From Okapia johnstoni (lineage: Eukaryota; Chordata; Mammalia; Artiodactyla; Giraffidae): a stretch of 64,000 nt of DNA. A program made the position numbers and the translations under genes. The stretch spans positions 74,320,385 through 74,384,384 of the forward strand of contig CM044315.1 in the NCBI GenBank assembly GCA_024291935.2, written 5' to 3'. Below the pieces are notes generated by a model that did no database searches, was not told where the DNA came from, and saw nothing but the letters and a program-made list of their open reading frames with translations. Every line of letters begins with the position of its first letter. Positions within the stretch are counted from its first letter, which is position 1. Of this stretch, positions 34,050 through 45,110 are shown one piece after another.

Positions 34050-34140
34050 TATTTACTAAATGTCTACTGGGTATACTTCTGAACTGAGTGCTGTGGGACA
34101 ACCAAAATAGCAGCAGACACAGGCCTTCCTGGGAGAAGTT
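34050..34140 (-). repeat. L2 LINE 3' end, antisense, short
   Basis: TACTAAATGTCTACTGGGTA, then GAGTGCTGTGGGACAACC resemble the reverse L2 tail. Confidence 0.5.
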
Positions 34141-34464
34141 GATTGTCAAGATGCTGAGAACACTGAGTTGTTTGTTTGTTTAGTTGTGTTGTCTTCCATT
34201 TTGCTAATATTCATTTCAGAGCTGCCATCACTAGGCCCTACCTCGTGGGTATGTTAGAGCCATATGAACGTCATTGGCCCATTTGCCTTACTCAGGCGTT
34301 CGCTGGCAGTGAGGTAATTGAGACTAAATGCTGAAGAATGACACTGACCCCCACTGTTCCTCACCCTGCTTTGGAATCGGAGTAAGGGACCCCTGCCAGC
34401 TCCCCATTGCCCTCTGCAGTTGTCTGGCGCCACTCAGTGTAAAGTTGTCAGTATCCCCCAGCTT
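34141..34464. other. Intron sequence, nothing recognised
   Basis: No feature could be identified. Confidence 0.5.
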
Positions 34465-34630
34465 TCCTCTTCCTTTTTCTCACCTCCTTTCCCACCCCTC
34501 CATCTTCTTTTCAGTCCCATTTTACCCTTATTACCCTCTCCTCCTTGTTTTCACTCTTCCCTCCATTTTTTGTTTTCTTAATCCCACAGCTCTTCTCCTT
34601 CCTGCCTCCTTCTTTTCCCTACTCAAATCC
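34465..34630. repeat. Polypyrimidine-rich tract
   Basis: About 165 bases strongly biased to C and T on the + strand, interrupted, with no downstream exon. Low-complexity DNA that could mimic acceptor tracts. Confidence 0.8.
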
Positions 34631-34904
34631 ACCTGCAACTGGAATGTGAGGTCTTACTAATCAGATGAATCCAGACTACTGCAAAATGAGGATGGGGATG
34701 ACAGGTGAGCTTCAGGACTGGTGACCTGTGTGCCTTGCCACTTGCATAATCACACAGCCCCCATTCTTGCCCCAAGAACATCTCTTCCTCTAGATCTGTA
34801 GCTATAAATCCCCAAGACAGTGATGGTTTGTTTAAATGAGCTGGGAGGAAAGCCTTACAAATTTAGGGTATACAGATTCCTTCCTCTGTCACCCATCCCC
34901 CATT

Positions 34905-35010
34905 ACTACACTAAGCACCAAGCACTAAGCTCAGTACTGAGAACACAGTATTAAAAAACAATGACATAGTTCTTACCCTTGTCAAACTTAACAGTCTGTA
35001 TCCAGAAGCT
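34905..35010 (-). repeat. L2 LINE 3' end, antisense
   Basis: ACTAAGCTCAGTACTGAGAA, then GTTCTTACCCTTGTCAAACT follow the reverse L2 tail. Confidence 0.5.
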
Positions 35011-35084
35011 ACTGCTGGATGACTTTAGACTTTATTGATAATACGAGGATATCCAATTTACCACCATAAGGAAATAAAAGTAGG

Positions 35085-35330
35085 TTAATTGGGATTTCAT
35101 TCTTCTATTCATCCTTTCATAGAATAAAACATTTGCTGAGCAACCACTCGGCCAGCCTCCATGCCAGACACTAATGACACAGAAATAAAGGAATTGTTAC
35201 TGACCTTGAAGAGTTCACATTCTAGTAAAAACACACATGTAAAGCAAACTGTATTACAGATCATACCAACAGTTGGAAGGATAGGTAATTTCAGCCTGCA
35301 ATGATAAGACTTCATAAAGGAAATGAATTT
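35085..35330 (-). repeat. L2 LINE 3' end, antisense
   Basis: GAGCAACCACTCGGCCAGCC, TTGAAGAGTTCACATTCTAG and a CATAAAGGAAATGAATTTGA block match the reverse L2 3' end. Confidence 0.65.
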
Positions 35331-35429
35331 GACCTGAGTCTTTCACACAGAGCTGTTGGGTGAATGAAAATGAAATAGATTAGTTAAAAGTCATGCTTTT
35401 AATAAAAATTTTAGTGGTGGTTAGACCTA

Positions 35430-35590
35430 TATCTGAATCCCACCTCATCACATACTTGTTTTATGACATTGAACAACTTACTTGGCCCTGCTGAACTTTT
35501 ACTTTTTCACTTTTAAAAGGGAATAATAATAATACCAGGCTCAGAAAATTGTGATTAAATAAGTGAATGTGAACCGTGTCCCTACCATGT
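35430..35590 (+). repeat. MIR SINE
   Basis: Sense MIR: GAATCCCACCTCATCACATA, a TTGAACAACTTACTTGGCC block and ATAATAATACCAGGCTCAG. Confidence 0.7.
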
Positions 35591-35599
35591 AATAAACAG

Positions 35600-35702
35600 T
35601 TGTTGTTGTTCAGTCACTCAGTTGTTTCCAACTCTTTGCAACCCCATAGACTGCAGCACGCCAGGCTTCCCTGTCCTTTAACAACTCCCGGAGTTTGCTC
35701 AA
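35600..35702 (-). mobile_element. BovB 3' tail fragment
   Basis: GTTGTTGTTCAGTCACTCAG through ACTCCCGGAGTTTGCTCAA: the antisense BovB 3' terminal 100 bases, with a GTT-repeat tail. Confidence 0.88.
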
Positions 35703-35879
35703 ATCATTGTACTGTGTGGAGAGAGGCAGAAGAGGTGGGAAAGGCTTATAGCTAAAGAAAGCAGGATAGCAGCGAATATTTCCTCTAGAACAATGATGGA
35801 TGTCTTCATTTAAAATATCCAAATGCTCTAAACCAGATAAAAGAATGTATCATTGGAGTTATAATAGGTCATATTTGAA

Positions 35880-36010
35880 AAGCATCTCAGAGATATCAAA
35901 GCCAACTGTCATTTTACAGATGGTAGAATCAGAGCATGGTAAAATTACACACTTTCCTTAAGTCAGTGGTCAATTATAATAACAGATCTGACACTAAAAC
36001 CCACGTTTTC
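35880..36010 (-). repeat. MIR SINE
   Basis: CATTTTACAGATGGTAGAAT, then a TTTCCTTAAGTCAGTGGTC block in reverse MIR order. Confidence 0.6.
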
Positions 36011-36545
36011 TTATGGCCATTGATCTTTAAGGTCATGGGCTCCTTTTAGAAATCTATTAATAGATGATAGAGTTCCAGTTTATAATTAGAGCCAAAGGAC
36101 ATTAGAACTTTTAAAAACCAACATTAGAGACCACCTAGTAAATGCAGTAAATTCTAATTCTAAGCACCAATATTTTAAAATATTCTGTACTTCATTGACT
36201 TTCATATGTCAGTGCCTCTAATATTGCAGCTGAGTTGATTTTCACTTTATGTTAGACTGAGTTTGATTAAAAACAAACAAACAAATAAACCAAAAAAGAG
36301 AATCAGAAGGAAAAACCTTAATGCCATTTAACTACCTATATCTTAAAACCATCAATTTCATGGTAAAGCAAGATGAAGCATCTAATCACTGAAATGCATG
36401 AAAGTTGCAATGCTGAGCTTGTTCCATTCCCTTCAGATACTTTACATCACCATATCTAATTATTTGAGATTTTCTAGTATCTCTAAGTAATCGAGACTCA
36501 GAGAATAAGGACTATGACTGTGGAATGGAATGGAACTAGTGTCTA
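36011..36545. other. Intron sequence, nothing recognised
   Basis: No feature could be identified; an AACAAACAAACAAATAAACC tract is at about 36273. Confidence 0.5.
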
Positions 36546-37142
36546 GTTCAGTTCAGTTCAGTTCAGTTCAGTTGCTCAGTTGGGTCCGACTCTGCGACCC
36601 CATGAATCACAGCACACCAGGCCTCCCTGTCCATCACCAACTCCTGGAGTCTACCCAAACCCATGTCCATCGAGTCGGTGATGCCGTCCAACCATCTCAT
36701 CCTCTGTTGTCCCTTTCTCCTCCTGCCCCCATTCCTTCCCAGCATTAGGGTCTTTTCCTATGAGTCAACTCTTTGCATGAGGTGGCCAAAGTATGGAGTT
36801 TCAGCTTCAACATCAGTCCTTCCGATGAACAGCCAGGACTGATTTCCTTTAGGATGGACTGGTTGGATCTCCTTGCAGTCCAAGGGACTCTCGAGAGTCT
36901 TCTCCAACACCACAGTTCAAAAGCATCAGTTCTTCAGTGCTCAGCTTTCTTCACCATCCAACTCTCACATCCATACATGACCACTGGAAAAACCATAGCC
37001 TTGACTAGACGGACCTTTGTTGACAAAGTAATGTCTCTGCTTTTAGATATGCTATCTAGGTTGGTCATAACCTTCCTTCCAAGGAGTAAGCATCTTTTAT
37101 TTTCATGGCTGCAGTCACCATCTGCAGTGATTTTGGAGCCCA
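36546..37142 (-). mobile_element. BovB LINE, left part (3' end)
   Basis: The TCAGT-rich 3' tail starts at 36546 and the thumb-coding region runs to GATTTTGGAGCCCAAAAA, where an L1 is inserted. BovB resumes in register at 39151. Confidence 0.92.
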
Positions 37143-37153
37143 AAAAAAAAAAT

Positions 37154-38729
37154 AGTCCGAGAGCTAATCAATGAATATAGTAAAGTTGCAGGATATAAAA
37201 TTAACACACAGAAATCCCTTGCATTCCTATACACCAATAATGAGAAAACAGAAAGAGAAATTAAGGAAACAATACCATTCACCATTGCAACAAAAAGAAT
37301 AAAATACTTAGGAATATTTCTACCTAAAGAAACAAAAGACCTATATATAGAAAACTGTAAAACACAGGTGAAAGTAATCAAAGAGGACACAAATAGATGG
37401 AGAAATATACCGTGTTCATGGATCAGAAGATTCAATATAGTGAAAATGAGTATACTACCCAAAGCAATCTATAGATTCAATGCAATCCCTATCAAGCTTC
37501 CAACGGTATTCTTCAGAGAACTAGAACAAATAATTTCACAATTTGTATGGAAATACAAAAAACCTTGAATAGCCAAAGCAATCTTGAGAAAGAAGAATGG
37601 AACTGGAGGAATCAACCTGCCTCACTTCAGGCTCTACTACAAAGCCACAGTCATCAAGACAGTATGGTACTAGCACAAGGACAGAAATATAGATCAATGG
37701 AACAAAATAGAAAGCCCAGAGATAAATCCACGCACCTATGGACACCTTATCTTTGACAAAGGAGGCAAGAATATACAATGGAGAAAAGACAATCTCTTTA
37801 ACAAGTGGTGCTGGGAAAACTGGTCAACCACTTGTAAAAGAATGAAACTAGAACACTTTCTAACACCATACACAAAAATGAACTCAAAATGGATTAGAGA
37901 TCTAAACCTAAGACCAGAAACTCTTAGAGGAAAACATAGGCAAAACACTCTCCGACATAAACCACAGCAGGATCCTGTATGACCCACCTCCCAAAATATT
38001 GGAAATAAAAGCAAAAATAAACAAATGGGACCTAATTAAACTTAAAAGCTTTTGCACAACAAAGGAAACTATAAGCAAGGTGAAAAGACAGCCCTCAGAA
38101 TGGGAGAAAATAATAGCAAGCGAAGCAATGGACAAACAATCTCAAAAATATACAAGCAACTCCTACAGTTCAATTCCAGAAAAATAAACGACCCAGTCAA
38201 AAAGTGGGCCAAAGAACTAAACAGACACTTCTCCAAAGAAGACATACAGATGGCTAACAAACACGTGAAAAGATGCTCAACATCACTCATTATCAGAGAA
38301 ATGCAAATCAAAACCACAATGAGGTACCATTTCACGCCCATCATCAGAATGGCTGCTATCCAAAAGACTACAAGCAATAAATGCTGGAGAGGGTGTGGAG
38401 AAAAGGGAACCCTCTTACACTGTTGGTGGGAATGCAAACTAGTACAGCCACTATGGAAAACAGTGTGGAGATTCCTCAAAAAACTGGAAATAGAACTGCC
38501 ATATGACCCAGCAATCCCACTGCTGGGCATACACACTGAGGAAACCAGACTTGAAAGAGACACGTGTACCCCAATGTTCATCGCAGCACTGTTTATTATA
38601 GCCAGGACATGGAAGCAGCCTAGATGTCCGTCGGCAGATGAATGGATAAGGAAGCTGTGGCACATGTACACAGTGGAATATTACTCAGCCATTAAAAAGA
38701 ATACATTCAAATCCGTTCTAATGAGGTAG
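37154..38729 (+). pseudogene. L1 ORF2 C-terminal remnant
   Basis: The readable protein includes the post-RT region (FVWKYKKP followed by a stop near 37566) and, after frame changes, a 225-codon open stretch at 38052-38729. That stretch contains the Cys/His motif of ORF2 ([14 protein letters not shown]) and the C-terminal block [17 protein letters not shown]. The stops and frame changes, and loss of the endonuclease and RT core, make it non-functional. Confidence 0.9.
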
Positions 38730-39150
38730 ATGAAACTGGAGCCTATTATACAGAGTGAAATAAGCCAGAAAGAAAAACACCAATACAGTATACTAACACA
38801 TATATATGATATTTAGTCAATTGGTAAAGATAACCCTGTATGCGAGACATCAAAAGAGACACAGATAAGTAGAACAGTATTATGGACTCTATGGAAGAGG
38901 GCGAGGGTGGGGTGATATGGGAGAATGGCATGGAAGCATGTAAATTATATGTGAAACGAATCGCCAGTCCAGGTTCAATCCACAATACAGGGTGATTGGG
39001 GCTGGTGCACCAGGATGACCCAGAGGGATGGGATGGAGAGGGAGGTGGAGGGGGGTTCTGGAAGAGGAAAACATGTACACCCATGGTGGATTCATGTCAA
39101 TGTATGGCAAAACAAATACAATATTGAAAAAAATTAAAAAATTAAAAAAA
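37154..39150 (+). mobile_element. Bovine-type L1, 5'-truncated, sense
   Basis: It begins in ORF2 just after the RT catalytic region ([20 protein letters not shown]), carries the rest of ORF2 to its stop near 38729, a roughly 400-base 3' UTR and an A-rich tail. It is inserted in the A-run of the antisense BovB, so any target duplication is hidden in the A tract. It looks relatively young because long stretches remain readable. Confidence 0.92.
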
Positions 39151-39368
39151 AATAAAGTCTGACACGGTTTCCACTGTTTCCCCATCTATTTCCCATGAAG
39201 TGATGGGGCAGATGCCATGATCTTAGTTTTCTGAACGTTGAGCTTTAAGCCAACTTTTTCACTCTCCTCTTTCACTTTCATCAAGAGGCTCTTTAGTTCG
39301 TCACTTTCTGCCATAAGGGTGGTGTCATCTGCATATCTGAGGTTATTGATATTTCTCCTGGCAATCTT
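39151..39368 (-). mobile_element. BovB LINE, middle part
   Basis: Continues the BovB cut at 37142: AATAAAGTCTGACACGGTTT to ATTTCTCCTGGCAATCTT. The frame covers RT motif C ([10 protein letters not shown]). It breaks off at an L1 junction at 39368. Confidence 0.9.
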
Positions 39369-39622
39369 TAGCTTTGCTAAAGCTTTAGCTTTGCTAAATT
39401 CACTGATTAGCTCTAGTAATTTTCTGATACTGTCTTTAGGATTTTCTGTGTACAGTATCATGTTATCTGCAAACAGTGAGAGCTTTACTTCTTCTTTTCT
39501 GATCTGGATTCCTTTTATTTCTTTTTCTTCTCTGACTGCTGTAGCTAGGACTTCCAGAACTATGTTGAATAATAGTGGTGAAAGTGGATACCCTTGCCTT
39601 GTTCCTGATCTTAGGGGTAAAG
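39369..39622 (-). mobile_element. L1 ORF2 RT segment, antisense
   Basis: The complement encodes the L1 RT from the motif B region ([12 protein letters not shown], degraded) through [20 protein letters not shown]. It abuts BovB with a short duplicated filler (TAGCTTTGCTAAAG twice) at 39369-39395. Confidence 0.85.
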
Positions 39623-40810
39623 TGTAAGAAACACAAACACATGGAGATTAAACAACACATTTGTAAATAACCAACAGGTTACAGAATAAATCAAAAGGGA
39701 AATCAAAAAATTGCTTGAAATAAATGACAATGAAAACATGACAACTCAAATCCTATGGGATGCAGCAAAAGCAGTCCTAAGAGGGAAGTTTATAGCAATA
39801 CAATCCTACCTCAAGAAACAAGAAAAACATCGAATAGACAACCTAACTTTACACCTAATAAAACAACTGGAAAAAGAACAAAAAAAAAAAAGAAACCCAA
39901 AATTAGTAGAAGGAAAGAAATCATAAAGATCTGAGCAGAAATGAAAAAGAAATGAAAGAAACAATAGTAAAGGTTAATAAAATTGAAAGTTGGTTATTTG
40001 AGAAGATAAAATTTACAAACCTTTAGCCAGGCTCATCAGGAAAAAAAAGAGAAAAGAATCAAATCAACAAAATTAGAAATGAAAAAGAAGAGGTTACAAC
40101 AGACAATGCAGAAATACAAAGGATTATAAGAGACTTTTATGAGCAACTATATGGCAAGAAAATATGGACAGGTTCTTAGAAAATTTCAATCATCCAAGAC
40201 TGAACCAGGAGGAAATAGAAATTATGAACAACCCAATTACAAGCACTGAAATTGAAGCTGTGATCAAAAATTTCCCAAAAAACAAAAGCCCAGGACCAGA
40301 TGGCTTCACAAGAGAATTCTATCAAACATTTAGAGAAGAGTTAATGCCTATCCTTCTAAAACTCTTTCAAAAAATTGCAGAGGAAGGAACACTTCCAAAC
40401 TCATTCTACGAGACCACCATCACCCTGATACCAAAACCAGACAAAGACAACACAAACAAAGAAAACTACAGGCCAATATCACTGATGAACATAGATGCAA
40501 AAATCCTCAACAAAATTTTAGCCAACAGAATTCAACAACACATCAAAAAGCTCATACACCATGATCAAGTTGGGCTTATTCCAGGATTGCAAGGATTCTT
40601 TGATATACGCAAATCAATCTATGTGATACACCATATTAGCAAATTGAAAGATAAAAACCATATGATGATCTCGATATATGCAGAAAAAGCCTTTGACAAA
40701 ATTCAGCACCCATTTATGATTAAAACTCTTAAAAAAATGGGCATAGAAGGAACCTACCTCCACATAGTAAAGGCCATATATGATAAACCTACGGCAAACA
40801 TTATTCTCAA
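39623..40810 (+). mobile_element. L1 ORF2 segment, sense
   Basis: Sense ORF2 from the end of the endonuclease domain ([13 protein letters not shown], decayed) through DAAKAVLRGKFIAIQSYLKK to the RT N-terminal half: [47 protein letters not shown], ending at KPTANIIL. It stops where the antisense segment at 39369-39622 starts in ORF2 coordinates. Confidence 0.9.
40164..40810 (+). pseudogene. L1 reverse-transcriptase N-terminal fragment
   Basis: About 215 codons stay open, starting [19 protein letters not shown] motifs 0 to 2 are visible ([31 protein letters not shown]), plus motif A ([15 protein letters not shown]), where the catalytic Asp of the usual DAEKAFD has become Tyr. The frame then runs into antisense BovB, so the last part of the open frame is not L1. 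Confidence 0.85.
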
Positions 40811-41298
40811 TTTCTCTGTGCTTTTTAGTATGCTGTCTAGGTTGATCATAACTTTTCTTCCAAGGAGCAAGCATCTTTTAATTGCATGGCTGCAGTCACC
40901 ATCTGCAATGATTTTGGAGCCCAAGAAAATAAAGCCCGTCACTGTTTCCCCATCTATTTGCCATGAAGTGTTGAGACCAGATGATCTTAGTTTTTTGAAT
41001 GTTGAGTTTTAAGCCAGTTTTTTCACTCTCCTCTTTCCCTTTCATCAAGAGGCTATTCAGTTCCTCTTTGCTTTCTGCCATAAGGGTGGTGTCATCTGCA
41101 TATATTAGGTTATTGATATTTCTCCTGGCAATCTTGATTCCAGCTTGTGCTTCATCCAGCCCAGCATTTCACATGATGTGCTCTGCATATAAGTTAAATA
41201 AGCAGGGTGACAATGTACAGCCTTGGCGTACTTCTTTCCCAATTTAGAACCAATCCGTTGTTCCATGTCCAGTTCTAACCATTGCTTGTTGACCTGCC
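40811..41298 (-). mobile_element. BovB LINE, separate internal fragment
   Basis: Antisense BovB from CTTTTTAGTATGCTGTCTAG to about TTGCTTGTTGACCTGC. It repeats BovB territory already present in 37041-37142 and 39151-39368, so it is not the simple continuation of that copy. Both its ends are truncated, with no 3' tail. Confidence 0.88.
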
Positions 41299-41500
41299 TC
41301 TAAACTTTTCTCAAATCTATTCTTTTCTTCCTTCCCCTCACAATACTGGTCAAGTCTTCATAGCCCAGATGAAACCTCACAGCATCCTAATTCATCTCCC
41401 TGACTCCAGTCTTACCTACCCCACCTCCTATCAGTCCTTCCTGCTATTTCTCGAGTTATTATTCTGAAACTTAATGTTTGATGATATCTCATCTGTCTCT
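41299..41500 (+). repeat. L2 LINE, sense, left part
   Basis: L2-like text around CTTTTCTCAAATCTATTCTT and TTATTATTCTGAAACTTAAT, split by the Bov-tA that follows. Confidence 0.6.
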
Positions 41501-41721
41501 GGGACTTCCCAGGTGGCTCAGTGATAAAAGAATCCACCTGCCAGTGCAAGAGATGCCGGAGACATAGGTTCGATTGCTGGGTTGGGACAATCCCCTGGAG
41601 AAGGAAATGGCAACTGACTCCAGTATTCTTGCCTGGAAAATTACATGAACAGAGGAACCTGGAGGGCTACAGTCCAGGGGGTCGCAAGGAGTCAGACACA
41701 ACTGAGCACCCACTGACACAC
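41501..41721 (+). mobile_element. Bov-tA SINE
   Basis: Sense copy with tRNA-like head (GGGACTTCCCAGGTGGCTCA, B-box TAGGTTCGATTGC), body and ACAACTGAGCACCCACTGAC tail. A degenerate duplication (ATCTGTCTCT and ATCTCTCTCC) flanks it. Confidence 0.9.
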
Positions 41722-41729
41722 ATCTCTCT

Positions 41730-41935
41730 CCTGCTTAAAAGCCTGAAGTGGTTCTAATGACCTATAGAAAAAAGAAAAAAAATTTAAATTCCTTGCCAAA
41801 ACAAATGAAAGCCTACATAGTCTCACATCATCTCCTTCTCCATCCCCTACTGCTCAATTCTCACTGCCTCCATTACTTTACTACCACATGCATTCCACCA
41901 TTTAGCTACAATAAACTTCTTCGGTTTATTGACTG
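41730..41935 (+). repeat. L2 LINE, sense, right part
   Basis: CCTGCTTAAAAGCCTGAAGT, AATTTAAATTCCTTGCCAAA and ACATGCATTCCACCATTTAG continue the L2 after the Bov-tA. Confidence 0.7.
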
Positions 41936-42332
41936 AAAGAAACCAAGAGATCTTACTCAGATGCAAATATATTCACAGTTACTTCACTCCTCTTCTTATC
42001 AGTATCGGGAGGTACAAAGATATGTGGTAGTTGGGCCATTCAACAAATGTGTGGGCCTGACGTGAAATGACTTGCTCGACAGCACACATTCAGTTAATGA
42101 TCACTTAGCACTGCAGCCTAGGCCTCTCAATTGCTCTATTACCAAAATTAACTTTGTAAGGAAAAATGGTTCTGAAATGTTTGGACCACAGGACACTTGA
42201 GTTTATAGGTTGAAGTCATTTGGTAAACTGTTTGCATAATATTTACAACAAAAGAAACTAAATAACAAGAGATTTAAAATAATAATATAGCTGCTTCTTA
42301 AATCAGTGTATATATGAATCTCTAATATGGCA
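41936..42332. other. Intron sequence, nothing firm
   Basis: A MIR-like phrase may lie near 42060-42140 (GACTTGCTCGACAGCACACA). Otherwise unassigned. Confidence 0.4.
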
Positions 42333-44654
42333 TCAGTTCAGTTCAGCTGCTCAGTTGTGTCCGACTCTTTGCGACCCCATGAATCGCAGCACGCCAGGCC
42401 TCCCTGTCCATCACCAACTCCCGGAGTCTACCCAAACCCATGTCCATCGAGTCGGTGATGCCATCCAACCATCTCATCCTCTGTCGTCCCCTTCTCCTCC
42501 TGCCCCCAATCCTTCCCAGCATTAGGGTCTTTTCCAATGAGTCAACTCTATGCATGAGGTGGCCAAAGTATTGGAGTTGCAGCTTCAACATCAGTCCTTC
42601 CAATGAACACCCAGGACTGACCTCCTTTAGGTTTTACTGGTTGGATCTCCTTGCAGTCCAAGGGACTCTCAAGAGTCTTCTCCAACACCACAGTTCAAAC
42701 GCATCAATTCTTTGGTGCTCAGCTTTCTTCACCGTCCAACTCTCACATCCATACATGACCACTGGCAAAACCATAGCCTTGACTAGACAGACCTTTGTTG
42801 GCAAAGTAATGTCTCTGCTTTTAAATATGCTATCTAGGTTGGTCATAACCTTCCTTCCAAGGAGTAAGCGTCTTTTAATTTCATGGCTGCCGTCACCATC
42901 TGCAGTGATTTCAGAGCCCCCAAAAATAAAGTCTGACCCTGTTTCCACTGTTTCCCCCATCTATTTCCCATGAAGTGATGGGACCAGGTGCCATGATCTT
43001 AGTTTTCTGAACGTTGAGCTTTAAGCCAACTTTTTCACCCTCCTCTTTCACTTTCACCAAGAGGCTCTTTAGTTCTTCTTCACTTTCTGCCATAAGGGTG
43101 GTGTCACCTCCATATATGAGGTTGTTGATATTTCTCCCAGCAATCTTGATTCCAGCTTGTGTTTCTTCCAGCCCAGCGTTTCTCATGATGTACTCTGCAT
43201 ATAAGTTAAATAAGCAGGGTGACAATATACAGCCTTGACGAACTCCTTTTCCTATTTGGAACCAGTCTGTTGTTCCATGTCCAGTTCTAACTGTTGCTTC
43301 CTGACCTGCATACAGGTTTCTCAAGAGGCAGGTCAGATGGTCTGGTATGCCCATCTCTTTCAGAATTTTCCACAGTTTATTGTGATCCACACAGTCAAAG
43401 GCTTTGTTATAGTCAATAAAGCAGAAATAGATGTTTTTCTGGAACTCTTTTGCTTTTTTGATGATCCAGCGGATGTTGGCAATTTGATCTCTGGTTCCTC
43501 TGCCTTTTCTAAAACCAGCTTGAACATCTGCAAGTTCACGGTTCACGTATTGCTGAAGCCTGGCTTGGAGAATTTTGAGCATTACTTTACTAGCGTGTGA
43601 GATGAGTGCAATTGTCCAGTAGTTTGAGCATTCTTTGGCATTGCCTTTCTTTGAGATTGGAATGAAAACTGGCCTTTTCCAGTCCTGTGGCCACTGCTGA
43701 GTTTTCCAGATTTGCTGGCATATCGAGTGCAGCACTTTCACAGCATCATCTTTCAGGATTTGAAATAGCTCACCTGGAATTCCATCACCTCCACTAGCTT
43801 TGTTCGTAGTGATGCTTTCTAAGGCCCACTTGACTTCACATTCCAGGATGTCTGGCTCTAGGTGAGTGATCACACCATCATGAATATCTGGGTCATGAAG
43901 ATCTTTTTTGTACAGTTCTTCTGTGTGTTCTTGCCACCTCTTCTTAATATCTTCTGCTCCTGTTAGGTCCATACCATTTCTGTCCTTTATCGAGTCCATC
44001 TTTGCATGAAATGTTCCCTTGGTATCTCTAATTTTCTTGAAGAGATCTCTAGTCTTTCCCAATCTGTTGTTTTCCTCTATTTCGTTGCATTGATCGCTGA
44101 TGAAGACTTTCTTATCTCTCCTTGCTATTCTTTGGAACTCTGCATTCAGATGGGAATATCTTTTCTTTTCTCCTTTGCTTTTCGCTTCTCTTCTTTTCCC
44201 AGCTATCTGTAAGACCTCCTCAGGCAGCCATTTTGCTTTTTTGCATTTCTTTTCCATGGGGATGGTCTTGATCCCTGTCTCCTGTACAATGTAACGAACC
44301 TCTGTCCCTAGTTCATCAGGCACTCTGTCTATCAGATCTAGTCCCTTAAATCTATTTGTCACTTCCACTGTATAATCATAAGAGGTTTGATTTAGGTCAT
44401 ACCTGAATGGTCTAGTGGTTTTCCCTACTTTCTTCAATTTAAGTCTGAATTTGGCAATAAGCAGTTCATGATCTGAGCCACAGTCTGCTCCCGGTCTTGT
44501 TTTTGCTGACTGTATAGAGCTTCTCCATCTTTGGCTGCAAAGAATATAATCAGTCTGATTTCGGTGTTGACCATCTGGTGATGTCCATGTGTAGTGTCTT
44601 CTCTTGTGTTGTTGGAAGAGGGTGTTTGCTATGACCAGTGCGTTCTCTTGGCAA
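42333..44654 (-). mobile_element. BovB LINE, 5'-truncated, best preserved antisense copy
   Basis: The TCAGTTCAGTTCAGC tail is at 42333. The sequence extends through the thumb, RT and linker to the complement of GCCAAGAGAACGCACTGGTC at 44654, near the end of the endonuclease domain. It retains long open frames and looks young. Confidence 0.95.
42911..44437 (-). pseudogene. BovB linker and RT frame, 508 codons open
   Basis: The longest open frame in the window. It covers the linker (KAKWLPEEVLQIAGKRREAK), RT motif 1/2 (KRPVFIPISKKGNAKECSNY), motif A (FIDYNKAFDCVDH), motif B (GVRQGCILSPCLFNLY) and motif C. Motif C reads LIYGGDTTLM, so the first catalytic Asp is Gly and polymerase activity should be lost. 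Relative to its sister copies there is one extra C in the C-run at about 42954-42958. That shifts the frame, so the thumb continues in another frame (42634-42960). The endonuclease is missing. Confidence 0.93.
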
Positions 44655-44925
44655 GCAGCAGACTAATTCAAGGGAAAAATACTTTTCTAGCAAAGGTGGT
44701 TTATATTTCTTCAGGTTGATCATTTTGTTTAAGAAATCTGTTCTTTTCTAAATTTTAAGTTTTAATTTTTTTTTTCTTTGAGTAATGAGATGAAGCATCC
44801 TATGCCTTAACAATGCCTTCCTTGCTGAACCAATCTGAAAACTCATAGTTTTTAGGGGCTTCTACTTTATCGTTGGAATGAGTGAAGAGATAGGAATAAA
44901 GGGAAAACGGTGGTATAGAAGAAGG
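44655..44925. other. Intron sequence, nothing recognised
   Basis: No feature could be identified. Confidence 0.5.
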
Positions 44926-44929
44926 AACG

Positions 44930-45110
44930 TTGGACTAGGAATCACATGATTATTAGCTGTGCAACCTTCAACAAGGTACACCCTCTCTGTATACCAGTTT
45001 TCTTCTCTATAAAATAGAAGCAATAAATTCTGCTTCTCCCAGACCATAGCATGACTCAAATAAGGTAATGTATATAAAAGTGCTTTGTAAACTGTGAGAC
45101 ACTGTCCAAA
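44930..45110 (+). repeat. MIR SINE
   Basis: Sense MIR: GTTGGACTAGGAATCACATG, TTAGCTGTGCAACCTTCAAC, TATAAAATAGAAGCAATAAA and AAAGTGCTTTGTAAACTGTG. Confidence 0.8.

Noticed and set aside
34465..34630. Polypyrimidine tract as an acceptor for a hidden exon
   Set aside because: Nothing downstream shows an open coding segment with a donor site; low-complexity DNA is sufficient.
36530..36600. Tandem TCAGT/GTTCA repeat as a possible satellite or CRISPR-like array
   Set aside because: These short repeats are the normal 3' tail of BovB in antisense and occur at the 3' end of most copies here. There are no spacers.
38069..38671. A 200-codon minus-strand frame
   Set aside because: It is antisense to the L1 ORF2 C-terminus and contains no independent signature.
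42911..44437. A functional reverse-transcriptase gene
   Set aside because: It lacks the endonuclease, has lost a catalytic Asp in motif C and ends in a frameshift. It belongs to a truncated BovB.
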